DNA from: RPQJ01 sp963726665
GTDB taxonomy: Bacteria; Pseudomonadota; Gammaproteobacteria; Steroidobacterales; Steroidobacteraceae
Assembly (NCBI GenBank): GCA_963726665.1
Contig: CAVSDW010000012.1
Location: 434,001 to 498,000, forward strand
DNA: 64,000 nt
Direction of reading: 5' to 3'
The translations under genes were made by a program, and so were the position numbers. Positions 9,772 to 17,614 of this stretch are shown here, in pieces. Within the stretch, counting starts at the first letter, position 1. Every line of letters starts with the position of its first letter. The notes beneath the pieces were generated by a model. It made no database searches, was not told the origin of the DNA, and saw nothing but the letters and a program-made list of their open reading frames with translations.

Positions 9772-11603
9772 CAGGATTGCTCCCCGCTGTCTTGTTGTTG
9801 TTCGGACTGCGACCCGGCGATCGCAAGTCGCGCCGCATCGTACCCGGCTTCGACGATCTGGTCGAAGGGCCGTACGTCCGTGAAGCTGAAGCGCCCGACC
9901 TCCGGGCAGATCAGCAGGTTCGCGCGCCGGCCGGCCGCGCGGGTAGCCTCGAGCGTTCCGATCGACATCGCCATCAGCATCGCGGACATGGGGCTCGGCA
10001 CGCGGTAACGCTTCGACCCGGGCAGCATGCGGCCGGCGAGCACCGTCCACGGTGAGGGTACGGCTTCATAGTCGACCTCATAGCTGCGCGTGGGCGTGAC
10101 GTCGACCGCGACCACCCTTCCAACCGGCTTCTCCACCATCAGGTCCACGGGCAGGTTATCGAGGATTCCGCCGTCCACCGACAATTGCCGGGCGACGACC
10201 GCGGGCGGGAATATGCCCGGCAGCGAAACACTGGCGCGCAGGGCATGCGGCAGCGACCCGCGATCATGGACCTGCACCGTGCCCTGCCCGAGGTTGCTCG
10301 AAATGCAGAAGAACGGCAGCGGCAGGTCCTCGATCTCGCCGCCAAGGTATTCGTTGATCAAGCGCTCCATGCGGCGCCCCCTCAGCAGCGAGACGACCGG
10401 GAAGGTCACGTCGCCGAAGGGCTTTCCATCAACGAACGCCTTGCGCGCATTGGCGATGACCTCGTGCGGCTCGCTACCCGCGGCCATCGCGGCTCCCATG
10501 ACCGCGCCGATGCTCGAACCACCGATCCAGTCGACGGGCGTGCCCGCTTCGCAGAGCGCGCGGTGCACGCCCAGGTGCGCGAACCCGCGAGCCGCGCCGC
10601 CGCCGAGCACCAGGCCGAGCGCAGTGCCGGCGAGGATCCGTGCCAGTCGATCCCGGTCACCCGGAACTCCGGAGCGCAGGTGCAGGTGGAAATCGAGGCT
10701 CCGGTTTGCGAGCCAGGCCGCCGTGCCGGTCAGAGTTGCCGGATTGCCTTCGTGACACAACAGCAGCGCGCGACGAGCCATCGGGCCGCCCGGGAAATCG
10801 AGTAATTCCTTTTCCCACGGGCGCACGGCAGCATCGCCGCCCGAGTCCGCGACCAGCAGTATCAAGTCGGCATTCCTTACGGCCAGGTCCGACCATGGGC
10901 TGGCCTGCGCATCGGCGACGTGGAGCACGAACTGGTGCTCGTCCTCCTGCCTGCCGAGCCACTCGACCATCGACGGCGAGATCTCCTGGTGCGCTACGGC
11001 CGGCAACAGCGGCGCATTCAATTCGCGCATGCGCTGCGACGACAGGACGAGCGTCGTGCCGAACGGCGCCAGGGCGTCACGCAGCGTCGAGGCGAGCTCC
11101 TGCGCAGACGGCCCGGCATCGAGGGGTACGAGCGCGATGGTGCTCAACTTTCGCCGCACCGCAGACGCACCCTGGGTGCGATCCCGCAACCGGATCGCCA
11201 TGCCGCCGGCGACGCGCCGCAGGAGCTCGGGACGCAGATGTGCAAGCCGGTCGAAGGCGGTCGAACTCATCTTGAGCAACAGGCTGCTGCGCACCGCGCG
11301 AATGCCCGCCGAACGCCTGCCTCCGGTCAGCATGCCGATCTCGCCGACGGTTTCGCCGGGTTCAACCTCGGCCACCAGCCTCGGCGCGTCGCCGTCTGCC
11401 GCGCTCGCGCCGATCCAGACCTGCATGCGGCCGCGCGCCAGCAGAAACATGCAGTCCGCTGCATCGCCCTGCCGGAAAAGCCAGTCGCCGCCACGGCACA
11501 CGACGGGCTCGAGTTCATCGACGACGGCCGCCGCATCCTGCTCGGTGATCGAGAAATAGCGCTGCACGGCAGCCAGCGATGACTGCCTCGCGGACAATTG
11601 CAT
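9771..11603 (-). CDS. patatin-like phospholipase with N-terminal cyclic-nucleotide-binding domain (NTE/RssA type)
   Basis: Lipid hydrolase of 610 aa. Residues about 15-130 form a CNB/Crp-like domain with the phosphate-binding cassette GETVGEIGMLTGGRRSAG, in which the key Glu and Arg are kept. A linker of about 170 aa follows. The patatin domain (about 310-500) has the oxyanion loop GGGAARGFAHLG, the nucleophile elbow GSSIG and the catalytic Asp in DGG. This is the architecture of neuropathy-target-esterase-type lysophospholipases, but without a visible membrane anchor. It is first in the minus-strand unit whose later genes encode an exporter, a cNMP phosphodiesterase and a cyclase-like protein. 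Inference: hydrolysis of membrane lipid is gated by cyclic nucleotide. Confidence 0.88.
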   Translation of the reverse strand: MQLSARQSSLAAVQRYFSITEQDAAAVVDELEPVVCRGGDWLFRQGDAADCMFLLARGRMQVWIGASAADGDAPRLVAEVEPGETVGEIGMLTGGRRSAGIRAVRSSLLLKMSSTAFDRLAHLRPELLRRVAGGMAIRLRDRTQGASAVRRKLSTIALVPLDAGPSAQELASTLRDALAPFGTTLVLSSQRMRELNAPLLPAVAHQEISPSMVEWLGRQEDEHQFVLHVADAQASPWSDLAVRNADLILLVADSGGDAAVRPWEKELLDFPGGPMARRALLLCHEGNPATLTGTAAWLANRSLDFHLHLRSGVPGDRDRLARILAGTALGLVLGGGAARGFAHLGVHRALCEAGTPVDWIGGSSIGAVMGAAMAAGSEPHEVIANARKAFVDGKPFGDVTFPVVSLLRGRRMERLINEYLGGEIEDLPLPFFCISSNLGQGTVQVHDRGSLPHALRASVSLPGIFPPAVVARQLSVDGGILDNLPVDLMVEKPVGRVVAVDVTPTRSYEVDYEAVPSPWTVLAGRMLPGSKRYRVPSPMSAMLMAMSIGTLEATRAAGRRANLLICPEVGRFSFTDVRPFDQIVEAGYDAARLAIAGSQSEQQQDSGEQS

Positions 11604-12028
11604 GAGTTCTCCCGGCTGATCCCTTGTTCTTGCTGAACCTTGTTACCGGCGATTGTGCCCGGACCCTGGCGACCGCTTCCGCCGCCAGAGTTGGCTGCGC
11701 CACCTGCCGGGCCATGCACCCTGCGCGCAGGATCGCCACGTTGCCGCCGCCAGCGCGCGAGTCTATTGAAAAAAACGTCCGGCGTGGCCATCACGACGCC
11801 GTTGACAAACCGAATGCAGTTGTGCGCCGGAAGGACGATGCCTCGGGCAATGTGCTGGACGCCCGCCTTGCCGGCAAGACGGTGCCTTGCCGACCAGTCC
11901 CGGGCGCGCGGCAAGTGCCGTGGCATCGCCACGAGCTGCATACGCTCGACAAATGCGCCCCCGATGAGGTTAAGCTCGCGATGCACGCGAACCTCCGGGC
12001 ACAGCTGGAACAGCCGCCGACCACAACC
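11604..12028. other. divergent intergenic region between the lipase/exporter unit and the folate gene
   Basis: 425 bases with no gene that I can support; it should hold both divergent promoters. The plus-strand frame of the FolD-Fhs gene is open back to 11624, and an alternative in-frame ATG lies at 11981, but folate-enzyme homology begins only after 12050. A TTGACA at 11802-11807 has no matching -10 at normal spacing. I saw no symmetric Crp site (TGTGA-N6-TCACA), terminator hairpin or repeat. Confidence 0.5.
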
Positions 12029-14626
12029 ATGAACGAAGCGCGCAAGGGATCGGCTCGCATCATCGACGGCAAGGGCAGCGCCTCACGGCTGCGGGCAGCC
12101 GTTGCGCGCCAGACGGCCGTCCTGGTCGCGCGCCGCGGAACGCCGCCGGGTCTCGCGGTCGTGCTCGTGGGGAGCGATCCGGCGAGCGACGTCTACGTGC
12201 GCAACAAGGGGCGCCAGACGCTCGAAGCCGGCATGCGATCGTTCGAGACACGGCTGCCGGAGACGACTTCCGAGGACGAACTGCTCGACCTGATCGCCAG
12301 GCTGAACTCGGACCCGGCGGTGCACGGGATCCTGGTGCAGCTGCCGCTGCCGCCCCAGATTCGCGAAACCGCAGTGATCGACGCGATCGCGCCCGGGAAG
12401 GACGTCGATGGCTTCCACGTCGTGAATACGGGCCTGCTGGCCGCACGCGGCGCGGGGATCATCCCGTGCACACCGCTCGGCTGCATGCTGCTGCTGGAAG
12501 AATACGTGGGCGCCCTGGACGGCCTGGAGGCGGTGGTGGTCGGCCGCTCGAACATCGTCGGCAAGCCTCTGGCGCAATTGCTGCTGCGGGCGAACTGCAC
12601 GGTGACGATCGCCCATTCCCGAACGCGCGACCTTGCCCAGGTCTGCCGTCGCGCCGACATCCTGGTCGCGGCGGTCGGCCGGCCGCTCATGGTGAAGGGC
12701 TCGTGGATCAAGCCCGGCGCCACCGTGATCGACGTCGGCATCAACCGGATCAGCGTTGCTACGCCCGAAGGCCCGAAGCAGCGCCTCGTCGGCGACGTTG
12801 ATTTCGACGCCGCGGTGCAGGTGGCGGGCGCCATCACGCCGGTGCCCGGCGGCGTCGGGCCGATGACGATCGCCTGCCTGCTGCGAAATACGCTCACCGC
12901 GGCGTGCGCCCGGTACGGCATCGATCCACGCAGCCTGGACGTCGCGGATGGCGGCAACCCGGCGCCGATCCAGGCGGAAACAGGAAATAGATTCATGAAG
13001 CCGATAATCGACGTCGCGCGCACGCTGGACATCGATCCCGAACACCTGGAACCCTACGGGCGATACAAGGCCAAGCTCGCGCTGAATGCGTTCAAGGACC
13101 GTCCCCGGCGCGGCAAGCTCGTGCTCGTTTCCGCCATCACGCCCACGCCGGCCGGTGAAGGCAAGACCACGACGACGATCGGCCTGGTGCAGGGGCTGGC
13201 GAAGATCGGCGTGCGCAGCGCGGCGGCATTGCGCGAGCCGAGCCTCGGCCCGGTGTTCGGCATGAAGGGCGGCGGCGCGGGCGGCGGTGCATCGGAAGTG
13301 CTGCCGATGATGGACATCAACATGCACTTCAATGGCGACTTCCACGCCATAACGAGCGCGCACAACCTTCTCGCCGCGATGGTGGACAACTGCCTGCACA
13401 ACGGCAGCAACACCGCAGGCCTCGACCCGCGGCGCGTGACCTGGAAGCGCGTCATCGACATGAACGATCGCGCGCTCCGCGACATCGTGATCGGCCTCGG
13501 CGGTCGCACCGAGGGCATCCCGCGCGAGACCGGGTTCGACATCACCGCTGCCAGCGAAGTGATGGCCGTGCTCTGCCTCGCGGACGGCATTCCGGACCTC
13601 AAGGCGCGGCTCGGCCGGATCGTGGTCGGCTACACGTCGGGCGGCCACCCGGTCACGGCGCGCGAGATCAAGGCCGTGGGCGCGATGGCGGCGCTGCTTG
13701 CCGAAGCGATCAAGCCGAACATCGTGCAGACCACGGAAGGCGTGCCGGCGTTCGTGCACGGCGGGCCGTTCGCGAACATCGCGCACGGCACCAACAGCAT
13801 CGCTGCCACGAAGGCCGCGCTCTCGTACGCCGACCTCGTCGTGACCGAAGCCGGGTTTGCGTTCGAACTCGGCGCGGAAAAGTTCTTCGACATCAACTGT
13901 CGCTACGGTGGGTTCGCTCCGGTGTGCACGGTGCTGGTCGCGACCGTGCGGGCGCTCAAGATGCACGGTGGCAAGCCGCTGGCCGAGGTCGGCCAACCGG
14001 ACGTGCCGGCCATGCTGCGCGGCCTCGCCAATCTCGAGAAGCACGTCGAGAACATCCGCAAGTTCGACCAGCCCTGCGTCGTCGCGATCAACCAGTTTCC
14101 GGCCGACACCCCCGAAGAGATTCGGGCGCTGGAAGAACACTGCGCCTCCCTCGGCATCCAGGCCGTCGCGGCACGGCCATTCACCGAGGGCGGCCGCGGC
14201 TGCACTGAACTCGCCGCCGTGGTGAGGGACCTGGCGGCGCGCAACGAGCCCAGGTTCACCCCGCTCTACGACTGGAGCGCCTCGATCGAGCAGAAGATCG
14301 CAATCGTGGCCCGCGAGATGTACGGCGCCCAGGCGGTGGACTACACGGCGCGCGGACGGCGCGACCGGGACCAGCTCGAGAAGGCCGGCTTCGGCGGCCT
14401 GCCTGTGTGCATCGCCAAGACGCAGCAGTCGCTCTCCGACAACCCGGCGATGCTCGGCCGCCCGAAGGACTTCCTGGTGACCGTGCGCGAAATCCACCTC
14501 GCCGCAGGCGCCGGCTTCGTGATACCGATTACCGGCGAAATCATGCGCATGCCCGGCCTGCCGAAGGAGCCGATGGCGAACCGTTTCGACCTGACCGATG
14601 ACGGCGAAATCGTATTCGGCGCCTAG
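12029..14626 (+). CDS. folD-fhs: FolD-Fhs: methylene-THF dehydrogenase/cyclohydrolase joined to formate-THF ligase
   Basis: One uninterrupted frame of 865 codons. Residues 1-305 are FolD (5,10-methylene-THF dehydrogenase/methenyl-THF cyclohydrolase), with DVDGFH, PCTP, GRSNIVGKP and PGGVGPMT. Residues 323-865 are a full formate-tetrahydrofolate ligase, with the ATP loop PTPAGEGKTTTT and a GMKGGGAGGG loop. Together they interconvert formate and methylene-THF. The order is that of eukaryotic C1-THF synthase. Caution: ATG 12995 (residue 323) coincides with a native Fhs start, has AGGAAA 7 nt upstream and an out-of-frame TAG at 12988-12990. With one indel this would be two adjacent genes, and indels occur elsewhere in this assembly. 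Next to fdhD and fds. Confidence 0.85.
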   Translation: MNEARKGSARIIDGKGSASRLRAAVARQTAVLVARRGTPPGLAVVLVGSDPASDVYVRNKGRQTLEAGMRSFETRLPETTSEDELLDLIARLNSDPAVHGILVQLPLPPQIRETAVIDAIAPGKDVDGFHVVNTGLLAARGAGIIPCTPLGCMLLLEEYVGALDGLEAVVVGRSNIVGKPLAQLLLRANCTVTIAHSRTRDLAQVCRRADILVAAVGRPLMVKGSWIKPGATVIDVGINRISVATPEGPKQRLVGDVDFDAAVQVAGAITPVPGGVGPMTIACLLRNTLTAACARYGIDPRSLDVADGGNPAPIQAETGNRFMKPIIDVARTLDIDPEHLEPYGRYKAKLALNAFKDRPRRGKLVLVSAITPTPAGEGKTTTTIGLVQGLAKIGVRSAAALREPSLGPVFGMKGGGAGGGASEVLPMMDINMHFNGDFHAITSAHNLLAAMVDNCLHNGSNTAGLDPRRVTWKRVIDMNDRALRDIVIGLGGRTEGIPRETGFDITAASEVMAVLCLADGIPDLKARLGRIVVGYTSGGHPVTAREIKAVGAMAALLAEAIKPNIVQTTEGVPAFVHGGPFANIAHGTNSIAATKAALSYADLVVTEAGFAFELGAEKFFDINCRYGGFAPVCTVLVATVRALKMHGGKPLAEVGQPDVPAMLRGLANLEKHVENIRKFDQPCVVAINQFPADTPEEIRALEEHCASLGIQAVAARPFTEGGRGCTELAAVVRDLAARNEPRFTPLYDWSASIEQKIAIVAREMYGAQAVDYTARGRRDRDQLEKAGFGGLPVCIAKTQQSLSDNPAMLGRPKDFLVTVREIHLAAGAGFVIPITGEIMRMPGLPKEPMANRFDLTDDGEIVFGA

Positions 14627-14714
14627 CCGACCGCCGTGACATGGCGGACTGCGGACGCCTGAAGGGCCTATAGTGGCAGCCTGGACCGAGGCGGCTTCAG
14701 GGGGTCGTCGAATC

Positions 14715-15569
14715 ATGTCCCGGCAGTTCGTCACGCGAGCCGAACACGACGTCGGACCGACGCAGCGCGCGCGAGTGCGAACCCTGCGCGGTGACCGCTT
14801 CGAGCCGCGCGAGGACCTCGTCGCAATCGAAGAGCCCCTCGAGATCCGTATCGCCCGGTCCGGTGAGACGGGCCCGGGGACGCCTGTCTCGGTGACGATG
14901 CGCACGCCCGGGCATGACGCGGAACTCGCGATGGGGTTCCTGCACGGCGAGGGCCTGATCCGCTCGCGGGGCGAGGTGGCCTGCGTGCGCGAAGGCGGCC
15001 CGGACGGCAACGTCGTGTACGTGGAGCTGTCGGCGGCGCAAGCGCCGGACACCTCGCGCCTGCAGCGGAACTTCTACGCGACCTCGAGTTGCGGGGTGTG
15101 CGGCAAGGCCTCGCTCGCGGCGCTGGCAGGCCTGTTCGACCTTGCAGCGGTCGATGCCGGACTCCGGGTGGATGCGTCGATGCTGACCTCGCTCGGCGAC
15201 GTCGCGCGCACGGCCCAGCCCGGCTTCCGCGACACCGGCGGACTGCACGCCGCCACGTTGTTCGATGCGGACGGCCAGCTCATTGCCTCGTTCGAGGACG
15301 TCGGCCGGCACAATGCGCTCGACAAGCTCATCGGATCCATGCTGCTCCACGACGCGCTGCCCCTCGCTCGGTTCGTGCTGCACCTGAGCGGCCGCGCGAG
15401 CTTCGAACTGGTGCAGAAGGCCGCAGCCGCCGGCATCCCGGTCGTCGCTGCGGTCGGCGCGCCCTCCAGCCTCGCCATCGAACTCGCCGAGCGGACCGGC
15501 ATCCTGCTGGCCGGTTTCCTGCGCGGCGACTCGTTCAACGTCTACGCGCACGCGGAGCGGCTGCGATGA
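14715..15569 (+). CDS. fdhD: formate dehydrogenase accessory sulfurtransferase FdhD
   Basis: Cytoplasmic sulfurtransferase of 284 aa that passes sulfur from a cysteine desulfurase to the molybdenum/bis-MGD cofactor of formate dehydrogenase. The essential cysteine pair is visible in SSCGVCGK (about residues 126-129). Family signatures ASFEDVGRHNALDKLIG and the C-terminal FNVYAHAERL are present. ATG 14715 lies 88 bp after the folate gene. The stop overlaps the fdsG start (ATGA), so FdhD is made together with the enzyme it activates. In many genomes fdhD lies downstream of the fds structural genes; here it leads the operon. Confidence 0.95.
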   Translation: MSRQFVTRAEHDVGPTQRARVRTLRGDRFEPREDLVAIEEPLEIRIARSGETGPGTPVSVTMRTPGHDAELAMGFLHGEGLIRSRGEVACVREGGPDGNVVYVELSAAQAPDTSRLQRNFYATSSCGVCGKASLAALAGLFDLAAVDAGLRVDASMLTSLGDVARTAQPGFRDTGGLHAATLFDADGQLIASFEDVGRHNALDKLIGSMLLHDALPLARFVLHLSGRASFELVQKAAAAGIPVVAAVGAPSSLAIELAERTGILLAGFLRGDSFNVYAHAERLR

Positions 15570-16069
15570 CAGCCGGGTCCACGGCCGGCCTGCTCGATCC
15601 CGCTGCGCGGGAGCAGATCGTCGCGATCGTCTCGCGCCATCGACACCGGCGCGGGCCGCTGATCGAGATCCTCCACGAGGTGCAGCGCACGCTCGGATTC
15701 GTCCCGGAAGGCGCCGTGCCACTGATCGCCGGCGAGCTCAACCTGTCGCGGGCCGACGTGCACGGCGTGCTCACCTTCTATCACCACTTCCGCGTCACGC
15801 CTCCGGGCCGTCGCGTGGTGAAACTGTGCCGCGCGGAAGCCTGCCAGGCGATGGGCGGCCGGGCGCTCGAGGAGCACGCGCGGCGGCGGCTTGGGATCGG
15901 ATTCGGCGAGACCACGCCCGACCGAGCGGTCACGCTCGAAGCCGCCGATTGCCTCGGACTCTGCGCCTGTTCGCCGGCCGCGATGATCGACGAGGAAGTG
16001 CACGGACGGATGACGGCGCAGCGACTCGACGAACTCCTGTGCGCAGCCAGCGCAAAGGTGCCCCCGTGA
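15566..16069 (+). CDS. fdsG: NAD-dependent formate dehydrogenase gamma subunit (NuoE-like)
   Basis: Small [2Fe-2S] subunit of soluble NAD-dependent formate dehydrogenase, 167 aa. Thioredoxin-fold ferredoxin of the NuoE family with four ligand cysteines as C-x4-C (CRAEAC) and C-x3-C (CLGLC). The helical N-terminus ILHEVQRTLGFVPEGAV matches the family. It should pass electrons to, or sit beside, the FMN subunit FdsB. Start and stop each overlap the neighbours by 4 nt (ATGA with fdhD; GTGA with fdsB), indicating strict translational coupling. Confidence 0.93.
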   Translation: MTAGSTAGLLDPAAREQIVAIVSRHRHRRGPLIEILHEVQRTLGFVPEGAVPLIAGELNLSRADVHGVLTFYHHFRVTPPGRRVVKLCRAEACQAMGGRALEEHARRRLGIGFGETTPDRAVTLEAADCLGLCACSPAAMIDEEVHGRMTAQRLDELLCAASAKVPP

Positions 16070-17613
16070 CCGTCACGGTATGGGTGCCGCGTGATGCGGG
16101 CGCGCTCGCGCTCGGCGCGGAGGCGACCGCCCGCAGGCTGGTCGCGGCGGCCCGCGCCGCGGGAATCGAGGTCCGCCTGCGTCGCAACGGGTCGCGTGGC
16201 ATGTACTGGCTCGAACCGCTGGTCGAGGTCGAGTGCACCGCCGGGCGCATCGGCTACGGCCCGGTGACGGAACGCGACGTCGAGAGCCTCGTGTCGGCCG
16301 GCATGCTGCGCGGCGAACCGCATGCGCTATGCGTCGGCAGCGTCGAGGCTCACCCATGGCTGGCATCACAGCAGCGCCTGACGTTCGCGCGCGTAGGCCG
16401 CACCGATCCCGTGGACCTCGACGACTACCTCGCGAGCGGCGGCTATCGCGGCCTCGGCAAGGCACTCGAAGTCGGTCCTGCCGCAACGGTGAGGGCCGTC
16501 GTGGATTCCGGCCTGCGCGGACGGGGCGGCGCCGCATTCCCGACTGGCGTGAAATGGCAGACGGTCCTCGACCAGCCGACCGCGGAGAAGTTCATCGCCT
16601 GCAATGCCGACGAAGGCGACTCCGGGACGTACTCGGACCGCATGCTCATGGAGGGCGACCCGTACTCGCTCATCGAAGGCATGGCCATCGCAGGCGTGGC
16701 CGTCGGTGCGCAGCAGGGCTTCATCTACCTGCGAGCCGAGTACCCGCACGCGCGCGAGGCCCTGGATTCCGCGATCTCGCGGGCACGCGCCGCGGGCTAC
16801 CTCGGACGCGACCTGTGTGGCAGCGGCGTCGCCTTCGACATCGAGCTTCGAATCGGCGCCGGTGCCTACATCTGCGGCGAGGAGACCTCCATGCTCGAGA
16901 GCCTCGAGGGCCGTCGCGGCGAGGTTCGCGTGCGCCCGCCCCTTCCCGCACACAAGGGACTCTTCGGCGCGCCCACCGTGGTCAACAACGTGATCACGCT
17001 TGCAACCGTGCCGTTCATCCTCGCCGAGGGTGCGGCCGCCTACCGTGACTTCGGCCAGGCAAACTCGCGCGGCACCCTGCCGCTGCAGCTTGCGGGCAAC
17101 GTGCGGCGCGCTGGACTCGTCGAGCGGGCCTTCGGGCTCACGCTCCGCGAGCTGCTGTACGACTACGGTGGTGGTTCCGCGAGCGGCCGGCCGATTCGCG
17201 CCGTCCAGGTCGGTGGGCCGCTGGGGGCCTACCTGCCCGCCTCGCAGTTCGACACGCCCCTCGAGTACGAGGCATTCGCCGCAATCGGCGCGATGCTGGG
17301 GCACGGCGGCGTGGTCGCCTTCGACGACACGACCGACATGCTGGCGATGGCGCGTCATGCGCTCGTGTTCTGCGCGCAGGAGTCCTGCGGCAAGTGCGTG
17401 CCCTGCCGCATGGGCTCGGTGCGCGGTGCGGAGGCGCTCGCACGGGTCGCGCGCGGCGTGGACCGCGCTCGCAACCTCGCCCTGGTCGAGGAGATCTGCG
17501 ACACCATGACCCACGCCTCGCTGTGCGGGCTCGGCGGGATGGCGCCCGCCCCGGTGCTGAGTGCCTTGAAGCACTTCGGCGAAGACTTCCGGCGACCGGC
17601 CTCGGGAGGTTGA
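16066..17613 (+). CDS. fdsB: NAD-dependent formate dehydrogenase beta subunit (NuoF-like)
   Basis: FMN- and NAD-binding subunit of soluble formate dehydrogenase, 515 aa. A short N-terminal thioredoxin-like extension (1-110) precedes the NuoF core: GLRGRGGAAFPTGVKW for the flavin/NAD site, NADEGDSGTYSDR, GAGAYICGEETSMLESLEG, and the [4Fe-4S] ligands in ESCGKCVPCRMG plus a distal Cys in ASLCGLG. It reduces NAD+ with electrons from FdsA. The start is GTG 16066, overlapping the fdsG stop by 4 nt; the fdsA GTG begins one base after its stop. Confidence 0.94.
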   Translation: MTVTVWVPRDAGALALGAEATARRLVAAARAAGIEVRLRRNGSRGMYWLEPLVEVECTAGRIGYGPVTERDVESLVSAGMLRGEPHALCVGSVEAHPWLASQQRLTFARVGRTDPVDLDDYLASGGYRGLGKALEVGPAATVRAVVDSGLRGRGGAAFPTGVKWQTVLDQPTAEKFIACNADEGDSGTYSDRMLMEGDPYSLIEGMAIAGVAVGAQQGFIYLRAEYPHAREALDSAISRARAAGYLGRDLCGSGVAFDIELRIGAGAYICGEETSMLESLEGRRGEVRVRPPLPAHKGLFGAPTVVNNVITLATVPFILAEGAAAYRDFGQANSRGTLPLQLAGNVRRAGLVERAFGLTLRELLYDYGGGSASGRPIRAVQVGGPLGAYLPASQFDTPLEYEAFAAIGAMLGHGGVVAFDDTTDMLAMARHALVFCAQESCGKCVPCRMGSVRGAEALARVARGVDRARNLALVEEICDTMTHASLCGLGGMAPAPVLSALKHFGEDFRRPASGG

Positions 17614-17614
17614 C

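Noticed and set aside
11802..11830. TTGACA at 11802 as promoter of the folate gene
   Set aside because: No -10-like hexamer lies at 16-18 bp spacing (CGCCGG at 17), and the site is 220 bp from the start codon.
12029..14626. Eukaryotic origin of the FolD-Fhs fusion
   Set aside because: Codon use matches the neighbours, the Fhs part begins like bacterial enzymes, and the junction may be an indel; nothing supports transfer.
14669..14674. TATAGT upstream of fdhD as a -10 element
   Set aside because: The nearest -35-like hexamer, GTGACA at 14636-14641, is 27 bp away, too far for a sigma70 promoter.
12083..15052. 989-aa minus-strand open frame
   Set aside because: It lies antisense to the FolD-Fhs and fdhD genes, has His/Arg/Ala-rich composition without domains, and is a typical high-GC shadow.
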